A DNA stretch of 64,000 nucleotides from Acidobacteriota bacterium (GTDB taxonomy: Bacteria > Acidobacteriota > Holophagae > Holophagales > Holophagaceae): contig JACPYP010000016.1 of the NCBI GenBank assembly GCA_016195985.1, positions 186,001 to 250,000 on the forward strand, read 5' to 3'. Positions within the stretch are counted from its first letter, which is position 1. Every line of letters begins with the position of its first letter. The position numbers and the translations under genes are program-made. Below, in pieces: positions 1 to 8,222 of this stretch. The notes below the pieces were generated by a model. That model was not told the origin of the DNA, searched no databases, and saw only the letters and a list, made by a program, of their open reading frames with translations.

Positions 1-29
1 GTGGTGATCAGTTGTTCTAAACCGCGACC

Positions 30-1139
30 CTAGTTGACGATCACGGTGGCTTCGACGTTCATGCCGGGGCGCAGGATGACTTTCTTGGCTTCCTCTTCGT
101 CGATGCGGATCTTCACGGGGATGCGCTGGACCACCTTCACGAAGTTGCCCACGGCGTTTTCGGGGGGCATCAGGCTCATGCGCGAGCCCGTGGATCCGGA
201 AATGGAATCCACATGGCCCTTGAGCACCAGGCCGTTCATGTCGACCTTGATCTCGGCCTCCTGGCCGGGTTTCATGCGCGCCAGCTGCGTTTCCTTGAAG
301 TTGGCCGTCACCCAGGTCCGGTGCAGGGGAATGATGGTGAGCAGGCCCTGGCCGGGCTGGATGGTCTGGCCCGCCTCCACGAGCTTGCGGGTGACCACGC
401 CGTCCACGGGCGCCACGATGCTGGTGTAGCCCAGCTGCAGGTCGAGGCCGGTCTGGCTGGCGCGGGCGGTGTCCACCTGGGCCTTGGCCGCGGCCAGGCG
501 GGCCTCGGCGGCACCCACGGCCACCTTGCGGATGTCGGCCTCGCGCTGGAGGGAGGCCAGGCGCTGCTGGGCGGCGCGCCACTCGCTGTCGGCCACGTCG
601 GCCTGGGTGCGGAAGCCGTCGAACTGCAAGGCAGAGATCTCTTCCCGTTCGGCCAGGGGCTTCATGCGCTGCAAGTCGGTCTTGGCCTTGTCGAGGCTCG
701 CCTTCTTGGCATCCACGTTGGCCTTGGCGGTCTCAAGGTCCGAGCTGCGGGCCTGCTGGTAGGCCACCTGGGAGCGCTCCAGCTCAGCGCGGGCGCCTTC
801 CACCTGGGCCAGGGACTGGGCCAGGGAGCCCTTGGTCTGGTCCAGCCGCGCCTGGATGTCGCGGGGATCCACGGCCACGAGCGGGTCGCCGGCCTTCACG
901 GCCTGGTTGTCCTCCACCAGCACCTTCTCGACGGTGCCGTAGACGCGGCAGGACACGGGCACCAGGTGGCCGTCCACCTGGGCGTCGTCGGTGCTCATCC
1001 GGTTCCGGGAGTGGAACCACATGCCCGCCGCGATGAGCAGCACGATGGGCGTGCCGATCTTCAAGGCCAGCATGGCCTTGCCGGATTCAGGGGCGCCAGA
1101 GGTGGAGGGAACGGGCTGGTCAGCGGCTTCTTGATTCAT
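30..1139 (-). CDS. HlyD/EmrA-family membrane fusion protein of an efflux pump
   Basis: Periplasmic adaptor linking an inner-membrane pump to a TolC-type channel. The 369-aa protein has an N-terminal membrane anchor (about residues 25-43), then a lipoyl-like half (VDGHLVPVSCRVYGTV, with VKAGDPLVAVDPRD), a long Ala/Gln/Lys-rich alpha-hairpin (about 95-220), a second lipoyl half (LGYTSIVAPVDGVVTRKLVEAG) and a beta-barrel domain. This order is typical of EmrA/HlyD. The ATG at 1139 is chosen because GGAG lies 6 nt upstream; an in-frame TTG at 1151 overlaps that site. It is the third gene of a MarR-TolC-HlyD run, so the pump itself (MFS EmrB or similar) probably lies beyond the left edge. Substrate cannot be read from sequence. 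Confidence 0.9.
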   Translation of the reverse strand: MNQEAADQPVPSTSGAPESGKAMLALKIGTPIVLLIAAGMWFHSRNRMSTDDAQVDGHLVPVSCRVYGTVEKVLVEDNQAVKAGDPLVAVDPRDIQARLDQTKGSLAQSLAQVEGARAELERSQVAYQQARSSDLETAKANVDAKKASLDKAKTDLQRMKPLAEREEISALQFDGFRTQADVADSEWRAAQQRLASLQREADIRKVAVGAAEARLAAAKAQVDTARASQTGLDLQLGYTSIVAPVDGVVTRKLVEAGQTIQPGQGLLTIIPLHRTWVTANFKETQLARMKPGQEAEIKVDMNGLVLKGHVDSISGSTGSRMSLMPPENAVGNFVKVVQRIPVKIRIDEEEAKKVILRPGMNVEATVIVN

Positions 1140-1205
1140 CGGAATCTCCAACGGAGCAAAGGGTTCTGGGTCGTGGACTGGGCGGTGCTGAAGGGAGCCC
1201 CCGGC

Positions 1206-2594
1206 TCAGCGGGCGGAAGCCGCAGGATGGTCCTGGGGCAGGTACATGTTCTCGAGCCGGCCCGTGGCCCGGGCCAAATCCGCGCGGGACTGGTTCAGGC
1301 GGTAGAGGGCGCTGATCTGGCTGTCGTTGGCCTTGGCCAGTTCATCCTGGGCATTGATCACTTCGATGTTGTTGCTGACGCCGGCCTCGAAGCGGTGCCG
1401 GGCCTGGCTCAGGGCTTCGGTGGAGAGGGCCACGGCCAGATTGGCCACTTCCACCTCGTGGGCGGCGGCGTCCAGTTCTGCCTGGGCCACCTGGATCTCG
1501 AAGCCCACCTGGGAGCGGACCTCGCGCCGGGCCTCCTGCACGCGGCTCTGCTCGGACTTGGCCCTGGAGACCTGGGCGGAAACCAGGCCGCCGGTGAAGA
1601 GGGGCACCCGCAGGCCCACGGTGACCTGGTAGGTGCGGGTGGAGGGATGGGATTCCAGCCCGGCGGACCCGTAGAAGCCCGAGGCCACCAGGGTGGGCAG
1701 GCGCAGGGCCTGGGCGGCTTCCTGCATGTTCGCGGCGGCCTTCTCCCGGGCTTCCAGCGCCGCCAGTTCCGGGCGCTGCGCCAGGCTGGCGGCGAAGCTC
1801 TCCTGGAAACCCGTTGCCGGCAGCGCGGGCGTAGCCAGGGCATCCGTCAGCTCGATGCGGGTGCCGGGCTCCAGGCTCAGGGCCCGGCCCAGGCCGGCCA
1901 GGGCCGTGGCGCGCTGGGTCTGGGCCTGGATGAGGCGCTGCCGCTCGGTCTGCAGCTGCACCTGGGAGCGCAGGGTGTCGAGCTTGGTGCCCACGCCCTG
2001 CTTCTGCTGGTTTTCCGCGAGCTTGGCCAGGGCTTCGGCCAGTTCCACGCGGGATTCGCCGGCCTGCACAGAGGCGGCGGCGCGAAGGGCGCGAAGGTAC
2101 TGGCCCACCACGATGGCGGCGACTTCCTCTCTCACCGCGCGGCCCTGGGCCCGGGCTGAGTCCTCGCCGTGCTGCGAGGCCCGCCACTTCTTCCAGAGGC
2201 TCAGATCGAAGAGGGAGACCTGGGCCTCCAGCCCGGTGCGGCTCCAGTTGTAGGGGCCCACCTCCTTGGGGAAGCCCGGAACGGACATGCCCATCTGGGC
2301 TTCCAGGTTGTATTTGTTGCGCTGGCCCAGGGCCTCGGCGGCCACGGTGGGCATGAGGGCGGCGGCGGCGGAGCGGCGCTCGTCCCCGCTTTCCGCGATG
2401 GCCAGCAGTGATTGCTGAACGCGGGGGCTCTGATCCAGGGCCGTGCGGAGGGCCTGGGCTAGGCTCAACGACACGGTGCGGACCGGGGCGGGGGGGGCGG
2501 TGGGCGCCTGAATGGGTGCCTGGCCCCGGGCCGGACTGGGGCAAAGCAGGGTGACAAGGGGGACGCCAAGGGCCAGTGGGGTGCTTCGGAGCAT
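1206..2594 (-). CDS. TolC-family outer-membrane efflux protein
   Basis: Outer-membrane channel of a tripartite efflux pump. The 462-aa protein starts with a signal peptide (MLRSTPLALGVPLVTLLCPSPARG), then shows the two TolC-type repeats: LSLAQALRTALDQSPRVQQS at the start of the first and RPELAALEAREKAAANMQEA in the second. Both continue as long coiled-coil helices, and the second half ends with SNNIEVINAQDELAKANDSQ, a typical OEP motif. AGGAAGG lies upstream of the ATG. It sits 73 nt after the MarR gene and 66 nt before the adaptor, so the three are likely cotranscribed. Confidence 0.92.
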   Translation of the reverse strand: MLRSTPLALGVPLVTLLCPSPARGQAPIQAPTAPPAPVRTVSLSLAQALRTALDQSPRVQQSLLAIAESGDERRSAAAALMPTVAAEALGQRNKYNLEAQMGMSVPGFPKEVGPYNWSRTGLEAQVSLFDLSLWKKWRASQHGEDSARAQGRAVREEVAAIVVGQYLRALRAAASVQAGESRVELAEALAKLAENQQKQGVGTKLDTLRSQVQLQTERQRLIQAQTQRATALAGLGRALSLEPGTRIELTDALATPALPATGFQESFAASLAQRPELAALEAREKAAANMQEAAQALRLPTLVASGFYGSAGLESHPSTRTYQVTVGLRVPLFTGGLVSAQVSRAKSEQSRVQEARREVRSQVGFEIQVAQAELDAAAHEVEVANLAVALSTEALSQARHRFEAGVSNNIEVINAQDELAKANDSQISALYRLNQSRADLARATGRLENMYLPQDHPAASAR

Positions 2595-2667
2595 GGGGGC
2601 CTTCCTAGGGGAAATCTGGGCTGGAATGAGTCATGGAGAGGGTTCAACGGCCTGGAATCCCGCTTCT

Positions 2668-3171
2668 TCAGCAGGCGCCGCCACCGCCGGCGACCTGGGC
2701 GAGCCGCTCGCTGTTGGTCCGCATCCGGCTGAGGAAGCCCTTGAAGAGATCCAGTTCCTCGCGGCTGAATCCCTGGAGATGGGCGTTCAGAACCTTCACG
2801 GCCACGGGCGGCAACTGGGGATGCAGCTCCAGGCCTGCCTCGGTGAGTTCCAGATGAATGACGCGGCGGTCCTTGCAGCTGCGGGTCCGGCGGATCAGGC
2901 CCTTTTCTTCTAGGCGGTCCAGCATGCGAGTCATGGAGCCCGTGTCGTAGCGGCTGAAGCGGGAGAGCTCGGCGGCGGTGGAGCCGCATCCGCGGGCGAT
3001 GCGCATGAGGATCACCCACTGCGCTCCGGTGATGCCCATGCCCGCCATTTCCTCGTCGAAGGCCGCCAGCAGTCGCCCGGACACCTCGGCGATGAGGCGC
3101 CCGATGCTGTCCTCCTGGTTGTAGTTCTCGGAGGTGTAGAGCGGCTCGCTTTCCTGGGCCCGCGAAGTCAT
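2668..3171 (-). CDS. MarR-family transcriptional regulator
   Basis: Winged-helix regulator of 167 aa. Visible family features are the central helix-turn-helix (GITGAQWVILMRIARGCGSTAAELSRF, about residues 48-74) followed by the wing MTRMLDRLEEKGLIRRTRSCKDRR and a C-terminal dimerisation helix (LDLFKGFLSRMRTNSERLAQ). As first gene of the efflux operon it probably represses its own operon and responds to a small-molecule ligand, as in EmrR/MarR systems; that role is inferred from context. The C-terminus ends in Gly/Ala/Cys (VAGGGGAC). The Shine-Dalgarno sequence is weak. Confidence 0.9.
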   Translation of the reverse strand: MTSRAQESEPLYTSENYNQEDSIGRLIAEVSGRLLAAFDEEMAGMGITGAQWVILMRIARGCGSTAAELSRFSRYDTGSMTRMLDRLEEKGLIRRTRSCKDRRVIHLELTEAGLELHPQLPPVAVKVLNAHLQGFSREELDLFKGFLSRMRTNSERLAQVAGGGGAC

Positions 3172-3186
3172 GTTGAGAAATCCAAG

Positions 3187-3204
3187 TTAATGCCTAAGCA
3201 ATGA
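3187..3204 (-). promoter_or_regulatory. Candidate MarR operator
   Basis: Imperfect palindrome TTAATGC-CTAA-GCAATGA (5 of 7 arm positions symmetrical), 16-33 nt upstream of the marR start and just downstream of the predicted transcription start. Position and size fit a MarR autorepression site. No binding evidence. Confidence 0.4.
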
Positions 3205-3218
3205 CTGCCGTGACAGTG

Positions 3219-3247
3219 ATATTAGGGGTGGACCCGTCTCCTGTCAA
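3219..3247 (-). promoter_or_regulatory. Sigma70-type promoter of the marR-tolC-emrA operon
   Basis: Read on the minus strand: TTGACA (3247-3242), 17-nt spacer (3241-3225), TAATAT (3224-3219). This is near-consensus in sequence and exact in spacing. Initiation would fall near 3212, about 40 nt upstream of the marR start codon. Confidence 0.75.
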
Positions 3248-3385
3248 GCAGCGGTGCGGGCCGCAGGGGCATGGCGGATATTGGCGGTCGCTTGATTTCG
3301 ATGGTTCGAACCTTTTCGAGATGTCGCCGGCCTTCCCTCCAGCCTGCTGTCCGCATTCCGGGCGAACCTTTCGAGCCTTCCTCTC
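3248..3385. other. Intergenic region upstream of the hydrolase; nothing further recognised
   Basis: Between the marR promoter and the next possible start codon I see no terminator, repeat or convincing promoter. Open frames here lack start signals. Confidence 0.5.
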
Positions 3386-3487
3386 ATGCTTCTTCCAGTG
3401 TCGGCGGCGATGGTCTATGCCTATTGGTTGCGCCACCGCCTGGAACAGCCCCTTGACCAGGACGCCACGCCTCCGGAGCCCCGATGA
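3386..3487 (+). CDS. Possible 33-aa membrane peptide coupled to the hydrolase
   Basis: A 33-codon frame beginning MLLPVSAAMVYAYWLRHRLE has one short hydrophobic segment, a basic stretch and an acidic/proline tail. Its stop overlaps the hydrolase start as ATGA (3484-3487), the arrangement expected for translational coupling. There is no Shine-Dalgarno sequence and no recognised family, so it may simply be a chance frame that places the next start codon. Confidence 0.22.
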   Translation: MLLPVSAAMVYAYWLRHRLEQPLDQDATPPEPR

Positions 3488-4827
3488 ACCGAGCCACTTG
3501 CCTGCTCATGACGCTTTCCCTGCCTGTCCTGGCCCAGGCCCAGGGCCCAATCCAGCCGGGCCGCTGGGAGGGCGCGCTCCAACTGCCCGGCGGAAACCTC
3601 AGCCTGATCCTGGACCTCTGGACCACGGGCGGCACCTGGCAGGGCGTCATCTCGGTGCCCGCCCAGGGATTGAAGCTCCACCCGCTCGGCAAGGTCGGCG
3701 CGGAGGGGGGCCGGCTGCGCTTCACCCTGCCGGGCATTCCCGGCGAGCCCTCTTTCGACGGGGCGCTGGGCCCGGATGGGGCCGCGGCCAGCGGCACATT
3801 CTCCCAGGGCGGAGCGCAGCTGCCCTTGAGCCTGCGGCGCACGGGGGATTCGCCCGCCGAGGCCCGCAAGCCCGCCGAGGCCAGCAGCACCCAGGGGTCC
3901 CGCCGCGGCGAACGGGTGCTGCGTTTTCCCGGTTTCAACGGCCTCCCCCTGAACGGCGCCGTTCTTTCCGGGGGCGCCCACCCGTATTTCGCGGTGATGG
4001 TGGCGGGTTCGGGTCCCACGGACCGCGACTGGTCCAATCCCCTGATCCCCATGCCGAGCCACGGCGGGCGGGATCTGGCCGACTGGCTGCAGGCCCAGGG
4101 CCTGGGCAGCCTCCGCTACGACAAGCGTTTCATCGGGTCCAAGGATCCCAAGCTCGACATCTCTCTCGATGCCCAGGTGGGCGACATCCGGGCGGCGCTG
4201 AAGGCGGCCCGGGCCCTGCCTGAGGCCAAGGGGAAGAAGCTGCTGCTGGTGGGCCACAGCGAGGGCTCGCTGCTGTCGCTGCTGGCGGCGAGCGAAGCCG
4301 ACGCGGCGCTGCTGCTGGCCATGCCGGGCCTCACCATGGGCAAGCTCATCGTGGCCCAGGTGAAGGGGCAGCTGGCGGCGGCCCAGGCGCCCGCCGATGC
4401 GACGGCCTCCAACCTGGCCTATCTGGAGGCCGCGCTGGAGGCCATCCGGAAGGGCCAGGAGCTCGATCGCGACACTGCGGGCGTCGCCCCGGGTGTGGTG
4501 AACCTGGCCAAGGGCCTCGCCCGCCCCGAAAGTCGGGGCTTCGTGCGGGACCTGCTGGATCTGGATCCCTGGGGCGCCGCCCAGCGTCTGCCCATCCCCT
4601 GCGCCGTGGCCTGGGGCGACCGGGACGTGCAGACCTGGAGGCCTGAGACCCTGCCCGCGGATTTCAAGGGCGCAGTGATCGAGATCCCGGGCGCGAACCA
4701 CCTCTTCAAGCGGGAAACCCGGGCCAGGACGGGCCTCTCGGGGGCCGAAGCCATGAGCACCTACGGCGACAGCACGCCCCTGGCGGATCTCACGCTGCTG
4801 GCAGCCTGGCTGAAGGGCCTGAAATAA
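3484..4827 (+). CDS. Secreted alpha/beta-hydrolase
   Basis: Predicted exported serine hydrolase of 447 aa. A signal peptide (MNRATCLLMTLSLPVLAQAQ) precedes a beta-rich N-terminal domain (about 25-120; PGRWEGALQLPGGNLSLILD), a linker, and an alpha/beta-hydrolase domain from about 145. Catalytic signatures: oxyanion segment VAGSGPTDRD (173-182), nucleophile elbow GHSEGS with Ser259, an Asp in GDRDVQTW and a His in PGANHLFK. This layout occurs in secreted esterases/dienelactone-hydrolase-like proteins of unknown substrate. It stands alone between a minus-strand operon and an intergenic palindrome. Confidence 0.85.
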   Translation: MNRATCLLMTLSLPVLAQAQGPIQPGRWEGALQLPGGNLSLILDLWTTGGTWQGVISVPAQGLKLHPLGKVGAEGGRLRFTLPGIPGEPSFDGALGPDGAAASGTFSQGGAQLPLSLRRTGDSPAEARKPAEASSTQGSRRGERVLRFPGFNGLPLNGAVLSGGAHPYFAVMVAGSGPTDRDWSNPLIPMPSHGGRDLADWLQAQGLGSLRYDKRFIGSKDPKLDISLDAQVGDIRAALKAARALPEAKGKKLLLVGHSEGSLLSLLAASEADAALLLAMPGLTMGKLIVAQVKGQLAAAQAPADATASNLAYLEAALEAIRKGQELDRDTAGVAPGVVNLAKGLARPESRGFVRDLLDLDPWGAAQRLPIPCAVAWGDRDVQTWRPETLPADFKGAVIEIPGANHLFKRETRARTGLSGAEAMSTYGDSTPLADLTLLAAWLKGLK

Positions 4828-4867
4828 GAACGCAAAAGAGAAACACGGAGGGCGCAGAAATCCCGCG

Positions 4868-4918
4868 GAGGACACAGAGAAAAGAACACCGTGAGACGGG
4901 ATGTTTCTCTGTGTCCTC
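4868..4918. repeat. Intergenic palindrome (CACAGAGAAA type)
   Basis: Perfect 15-bp arms GAGGACACAGAGAAA (4868-4882) and its complement (4904-4918), 21-nt loop. It lies between convergent genes, so it could end transcription from both sides. One of several accordion-like palindromes in this window. Confidence 0.8.
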
Positions 4919-4943
4919 TGCGTTCCAGCTTTTTCGAGCCCGC

Positions 4944-5372
4944 CTACTTCGTCTTGGCTGGCACCGGCAGGAACAGGGTGTGGATGCCGCCGTGGTCGGA
5001 GGCCATGCCCGTGAGCGTGAGGGTCTGGGCCATGCGCTCGCTGAAGTAGGTGGCGAGGCTGGCCTTGCCATCACGCCTGGGATGGTGCGGCTCGGGCATG
5101 AGGATGTAGAGCGTGCCGTCCGCCGTGAGCAGGCCCGCGGGCGAACCGGAGGCCACGCAGCTGGCGCCGCAGGCCCGGTGGGCCTCGCCCCGCTTGCCCA
5201 GCTGGGTGTAGCAGGAGACATCCACCACCTCGCCGGTGATGGTGAGCGGCTTGGCCTCCGCCAGCACCTTCTTGTTCGCGTCGGTGGCCGCGGCCTCCAG
5301 AGTGGTGGCGGACCAGGCCGGAGATTGGGGGGTGGGAGCTTGAAGGAATAACAAGCCGGCAAGCAGAAGCAT
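4944..5372 (-). CDS. Small secreted Cys/His-motif protein of unknown function
   Basis: 142-aa protein with a short signal peptide (MLLLAGLLFLQAPTPQSPA). The core has a striking Cys/His pattern: GEVVDVSCYTQLGKRGEAHR then ACGASCVASGSPAGLL, i.e. C-x(11)-H-x2-C-x3-C, followed by a strand DGTLYILMPEPHH and a C-terminal beta segment with a further His pair. The spacing suggests metal or heme binding or a disulfide-stabilised OB-like fold, but I cannot name a function. AAGGAG precedes the ATG. The gene is monocistronic and convergent with the hydrolase. Confidence 0.7.
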   Translation of the reverse strand: MLLLAGLLFLQAPTPQSPAWSATTLEAAATDANKKVLAEAKPLTITGEVVDVSCYTQLGKRGEAHRACGASCVASGSPAGLLTADGTLYILMPEPHHPRRDGKASLATYFSERMAQTLTLTGMASDHGGIHTLFLPVPAKTK

Positions 5373-5450
5373 GGTGGCTCCTTGGAAAAGACCTTCAAAG
5401 TAGGCTTCCGTGATGAAAATGGCAAGCGCGCGGTCCCTCCTGCCGATGCT

Positions 5451-5471
5451 CCATCAACCATCAACCATCAA
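5451..5471. repeat. Short tandem repeat CCATCAA x3
   Basis: Three perfect 7-bp units upstream of fabG, followed by a direct repeat GGCTAGACTG at 5474-5483 and 5511-5520. Function unknown; it lies in the probable fabG promoter/leader region. Confidence 0.6.
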
Positions 5472-5544
5472 TTGGCTAGACTGGGCCTAGGGCGCGCCGC
5501 CTCCCGTGGGCGGCTAGACTGAACCTTCATCCTTTGGAGGTTCC

Positions 5545-6291
5545 ATGTTCCGCCTCGACGGCAAGATCGCCCTCGTCACCGGCGCCAGCCAGGGCATCGG
5601 CGAAGCCATCGCCAAGCTGCTGGGCGCCCAGGGCGCCACCGTGGTGTGCGCCGCCCGGACGCTGACCAAGCTGCAGGCGGTGGCCGATGCCATCCGCGCC
5701 GCAGGAGGACAGTCGGACGTGATCGAGGCCGATCTCAGCGACGGCGCCTCCGTGCGCTCGGCCATCGCCACCACGATCGAGCGCCATGGCGCCCTGCACA
5801 TCCTCGTGAACAATGCCGGCATCACCCGGGACAAGCTGCTCATCCAGATGAAGGAGGAGGACTGGGACGCGGTGGTGGACACCAACCTGAAGGGTGCCTG
5901 GACGGCCATCCAGGCCGTCACCAAGCCCATGATGAAGCAGCGCTGGGGACGCATCGTCAACATCGCCTCCGTGGTGGGGCAGATGGGCAATGCGGGCCAG
6001 GCCAACTACGTGGCCGCCAAGGCGGGCCTCATCGGCCTCACCAAGTCCGTGGCGCGGGAGCTGGCCAGCCGCAATATCACCGCCAATGTGGTCACCCCGG
6101 GCTACATCGAAACCGCCATGACCTCGAACCTGCCTGAGGACGTGAAGGCCGAATTCACTAAGCAGATCCCCCTCGGCCGCATGGGCACCGGGGCCGACAT
6201 CGCCTCGGCGGTGGTTTTCCTCGCCAGCGAGGAGGCCAACTACATCACGGGCCAGGTGCTGAGTGTCAACGGCGGCATGTTGATGGCCTGA
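5545..6291 (+). CDS. fabG: 3-oxoacyl-[acyl-carrier-protein] reductase
   Basis: NADPH-dependent reduction of 3-oxoacyl-ACP in type II fatty acid synthesis. At 248 aa it has the normal length, with the short-chain dehydrogenase signatures: nucleotide loop TGASQGIGEA (about 12-21), NNAG (89-92), catalytic Ser142, Tyr155 and Lys159 in QANYVAAKAG, and the FabG-like C-terminus FLASEEANYITGQVLSVNGG. TTGGAGG lies upstream of the ATG. It is not in a classical fab cluster; its stop overlaps the next gene by one base (TGATG), so it is coupled to a SpoIIE-type phosphatase gene. Another SDR activity is possible, but FabG fits best. Confidence 0.9.
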   Translation: MFRLDGKIALVTGASQGIGEAIAKLLGAQGATVVCAARTLTKLQAVADAIRAAGGQSDVIEADLSDGASVRSAIATTIERHGALHILVNNAGITRDKLLIQMKEEDWDAVVDTNLKGAWTAIQAVTKPMMKQRWGRIVNIASVVGQMGNAGQANYVAAKAGLIGLTKSVARELASRNITANVVTPGYIETAMTSNLPEDVKAEFTKQIPLGRMGTGADIASAVVFLASEEANYITGQVLSVNGGMLMA

Positions 6292-8222
6292 TGCGTTCCC
6301 CGCTGGATCTGATCCGACGCGGCTGGGCCGCCTTCCGCTTCCGCCGCCACTGGCCGTGGGTCCTGCTGGCCGTGGGCCTGCTGCTGGGCCTGCCGCCGGC
6401 GGACAACGGCTGCGCCCAGGCCCTCGGCTGGCTGGGCGGCCTGGTGCTGTTCTTCCGCGGGCTCCGCTGGATCTGGGTCAAGCTGCTGTTCCGCGTGTCG
6501 CGGCGCCTCTGGGTGATCCTCGCGTTGATGTCCGTGCTGCCCATGCTGGCCATGGTCGTCATGCTCATGGCCCTGGGCTGGCTGGGGCTGGGCGCCCAGG
6601 TGAGCCGTTCCACCCAGCAGGCGCTGGTGGCCTGGGAAGAGGCGCTGAAAACCGCCAACCGCGAACCATCCGATGCGGCTGCCTTGCAGGCGCTGCGCAC
6701 CTACGGCGGCGCCTGGATCGAGCGGTCGCGCACCTTGCCGGCAGGCGTTCCTGAAACATTCACTGGCATGGTGTGGGCCGAAGGCCGCGAGGCCGGCCGC
6801 ACGGGAAAGGACACGTACCTGCGGGCGGTGCGCAAGGAGCCAGGCGGCTACCGCATCCTGTCGCTCAACCTCGGCGTGCTGGGCGACCGGACCCAGGCCA
6901 TGGCCGGGGGCGAGGTGTCCTTCAGCCTGGTTTCGCGGAAGCTCCGCCGCGATGGAGAGGACGTCATCACCATCCAGACCGGCGGAAGGGAGGCCAGCAA
7001 ACCGGCGCCGATCCTGGTGGGCCGCGGCGGGAACGTGGCCAGCTGGACCAGAGGCCAGGCCCTCCACGGGAGCGGGCTTTTTGCGCCCTTCCATCTGCCG
7101 CCCCTGGCCTTCACCATCACGGACTGGTCCAGCGGCGAGGCCCTGGTGCTCACGGCCACGCCGGAGACGAATCTCTACGCCCTCTTCGCGGGTTTCCGTT
7201 CCGCCGAAAAGCAGTCGCTCTCGGCGGATACGGTGAAGGCCATCGCGGTGGTCATCCTGGTGCTGGTGGCCCTGGCGTCGGCCCAGGCTCTGGCCGCGGT
7301 CCTGGGCCTGGTGCTGGCCTGGTCCCTGGGCCGCGCGGTGAATGATCTCCACGGCGGCGTGGACCGTCTCAGCCTGGGCGATTTCTCCACCCGCATCCGG
7401 CTGCGCGGCCGCGATCAGGTGGCCCAGCTCTCCGCGGCCTTCAACGACATGGCCGCCCGCCTCCAGACCGCCGCCTCGGAGCGGGAGGAGCGGCTGCGCA
7501 TGGAGGAGGAGCTGCGCGTGGCCCGGGAAGTGCAGATGCGCCTGCTCCCGGATCTGGATGCGCTGCGCATGCCTTCGGTCCGCGCCACCATCCTGCCCGC
7601 GAGGGAAGTGGCGGGGGACTACTACGATCTCTTCCCCCTGTCGGACGGCAGCCTGGCCTTCCTGATCCTCGATGTCAGCGGCAAGGGCACCAGCGCGGCC
7701 TTCTACGCGGCGGAAACCAAGGGGGTGTTGTCTGCCCTGGACAAGCATGCCCTGGGGCCCGTGGACGTGGCCGACCGCCTGAACGCCATCTGGTGCCAGG
7801 GCCATGACCGCCGTCTCTTCCTCACGCTGGCCTACGGCACCTTCCATCCGCATTCAGGCCGCTACCAGTTCGTTCGCGCAGGCCATCCCTCCGCCTTCCT
7901 CCGCCACAGCGAGGGCCGGGTGTCGCGCCTGCATCCCCGGGGCCTCGGCGTGGGCCTCAGCGCCAAGCGCTTCCGGGAGACGCTGGAGCTGCACGAGGGC
8001 ACCCTCGAACCCGGCGACAGCCTCATTTTCTACACAGATGGCCTGTCCGAGGCCCAGGCCCCCGACGACAGCTTCTATGGGGAGGACCGGCTGGAAGCCC
8101 TGCTGGCCCGGCCCGCGGAGGATCTGCAGAGCGCCATCCTCGCCGATGTGGCCGTTTTCGCCCAGGGGCGCCCCTTGGCCGACGACTTGACCCTGCTCAT
8201 CCTGAGCCGGGGTTCAGCGTGA
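6291..8222 (+). CDS. Membrane-bound SpoIIE/RsbU-type PP2C phosphatase with HAMP domain
   Basis: Signalling Ser/Thr phosphatase of 643 aa. Several hydrophobic segments lie in the first 100 residues (WPWVLLAVGLLLGLPP; LWVILALMSVLPMLAMVVML). An extracytoplasmic region of about 200 residues follows, then a further membrane segment (AVVILVLVALASAQALAAVL), a HAMP domain (LGRAVNDLHGGVDRLSLGDF) and a C-terminal SpoIIE phosphatase domain. Metal-binding aspartates are visible in AGDYYDLF, LDVSGKGTS, FYTDGLSEA and DDLTLL. Such enzymes dephosphorylate anti-anti-sigma factors or similar STAS proteins; no partner of that kind is nearby. Coupled to fabG at its start and overlapping the kinase gene tail-to-tail by 9 bp at its end. 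Confidence 0.88.
   Translation: MRSPLDLIRRGWAAFRFRRHWPWVLLAVGLLLGLPPADNGCAQALGWLGGLVLFFRGLRWIWVKLLFRVSRRLWVILALMSVLPMLAMVVMLMALGWLGLGAQVSRSTQQALVAWEEALKTANREPSDAAALQALRTYGGAWIERSRTLPAGVPETFTGMVWAEGREAGRTGKDTYLRAVRKEPGGYRILSLNLGVLGDRTQAMAGGEVSFSLVSRKLRRDGEDVITIQTGGREASKPAPILVGRGGNVASWTRGQALHGSGLFAPFHLPPLAFTITDWSSGEALVLTATPETNLYALFAGFRSAEKQSLSADTVKAIAVVILVLVALASAQALAAVLGLVLAWSLGRAVNDLHGGVDRLSLGDFSTRIRLRGRDQVAQLSAAFNDMAARLQTAASEREERLRMEEELRVAREVQMRLLPDLDALRMPSVRATILPAREVAGDYYDLFPLSDGSLAFLILDVSGKGTSAAFYAAETKGVLSALDKHALGPVDVADRLNAIWCQGHDRRLFLTLAYGTFHPHSGRYQFVRAGHPSAFLRHSEGRVSRLHPRGLGVGLSAKRFRETLELHEGTLEPGDSLIFYTDGLSEAQAPDDSFYGEDRLEALLARPAEDLQSAILADVAVFAQGRPLADDLTLLILSRGSA

Noticed and set aside
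213-2159. 648-codon open frame antisense to the efflux genes
   Set aside because: Gly/Leu/His/Gln-rich, no domain, no start signals; shadow of GC-rich codons of the adaptor and TolC genes.
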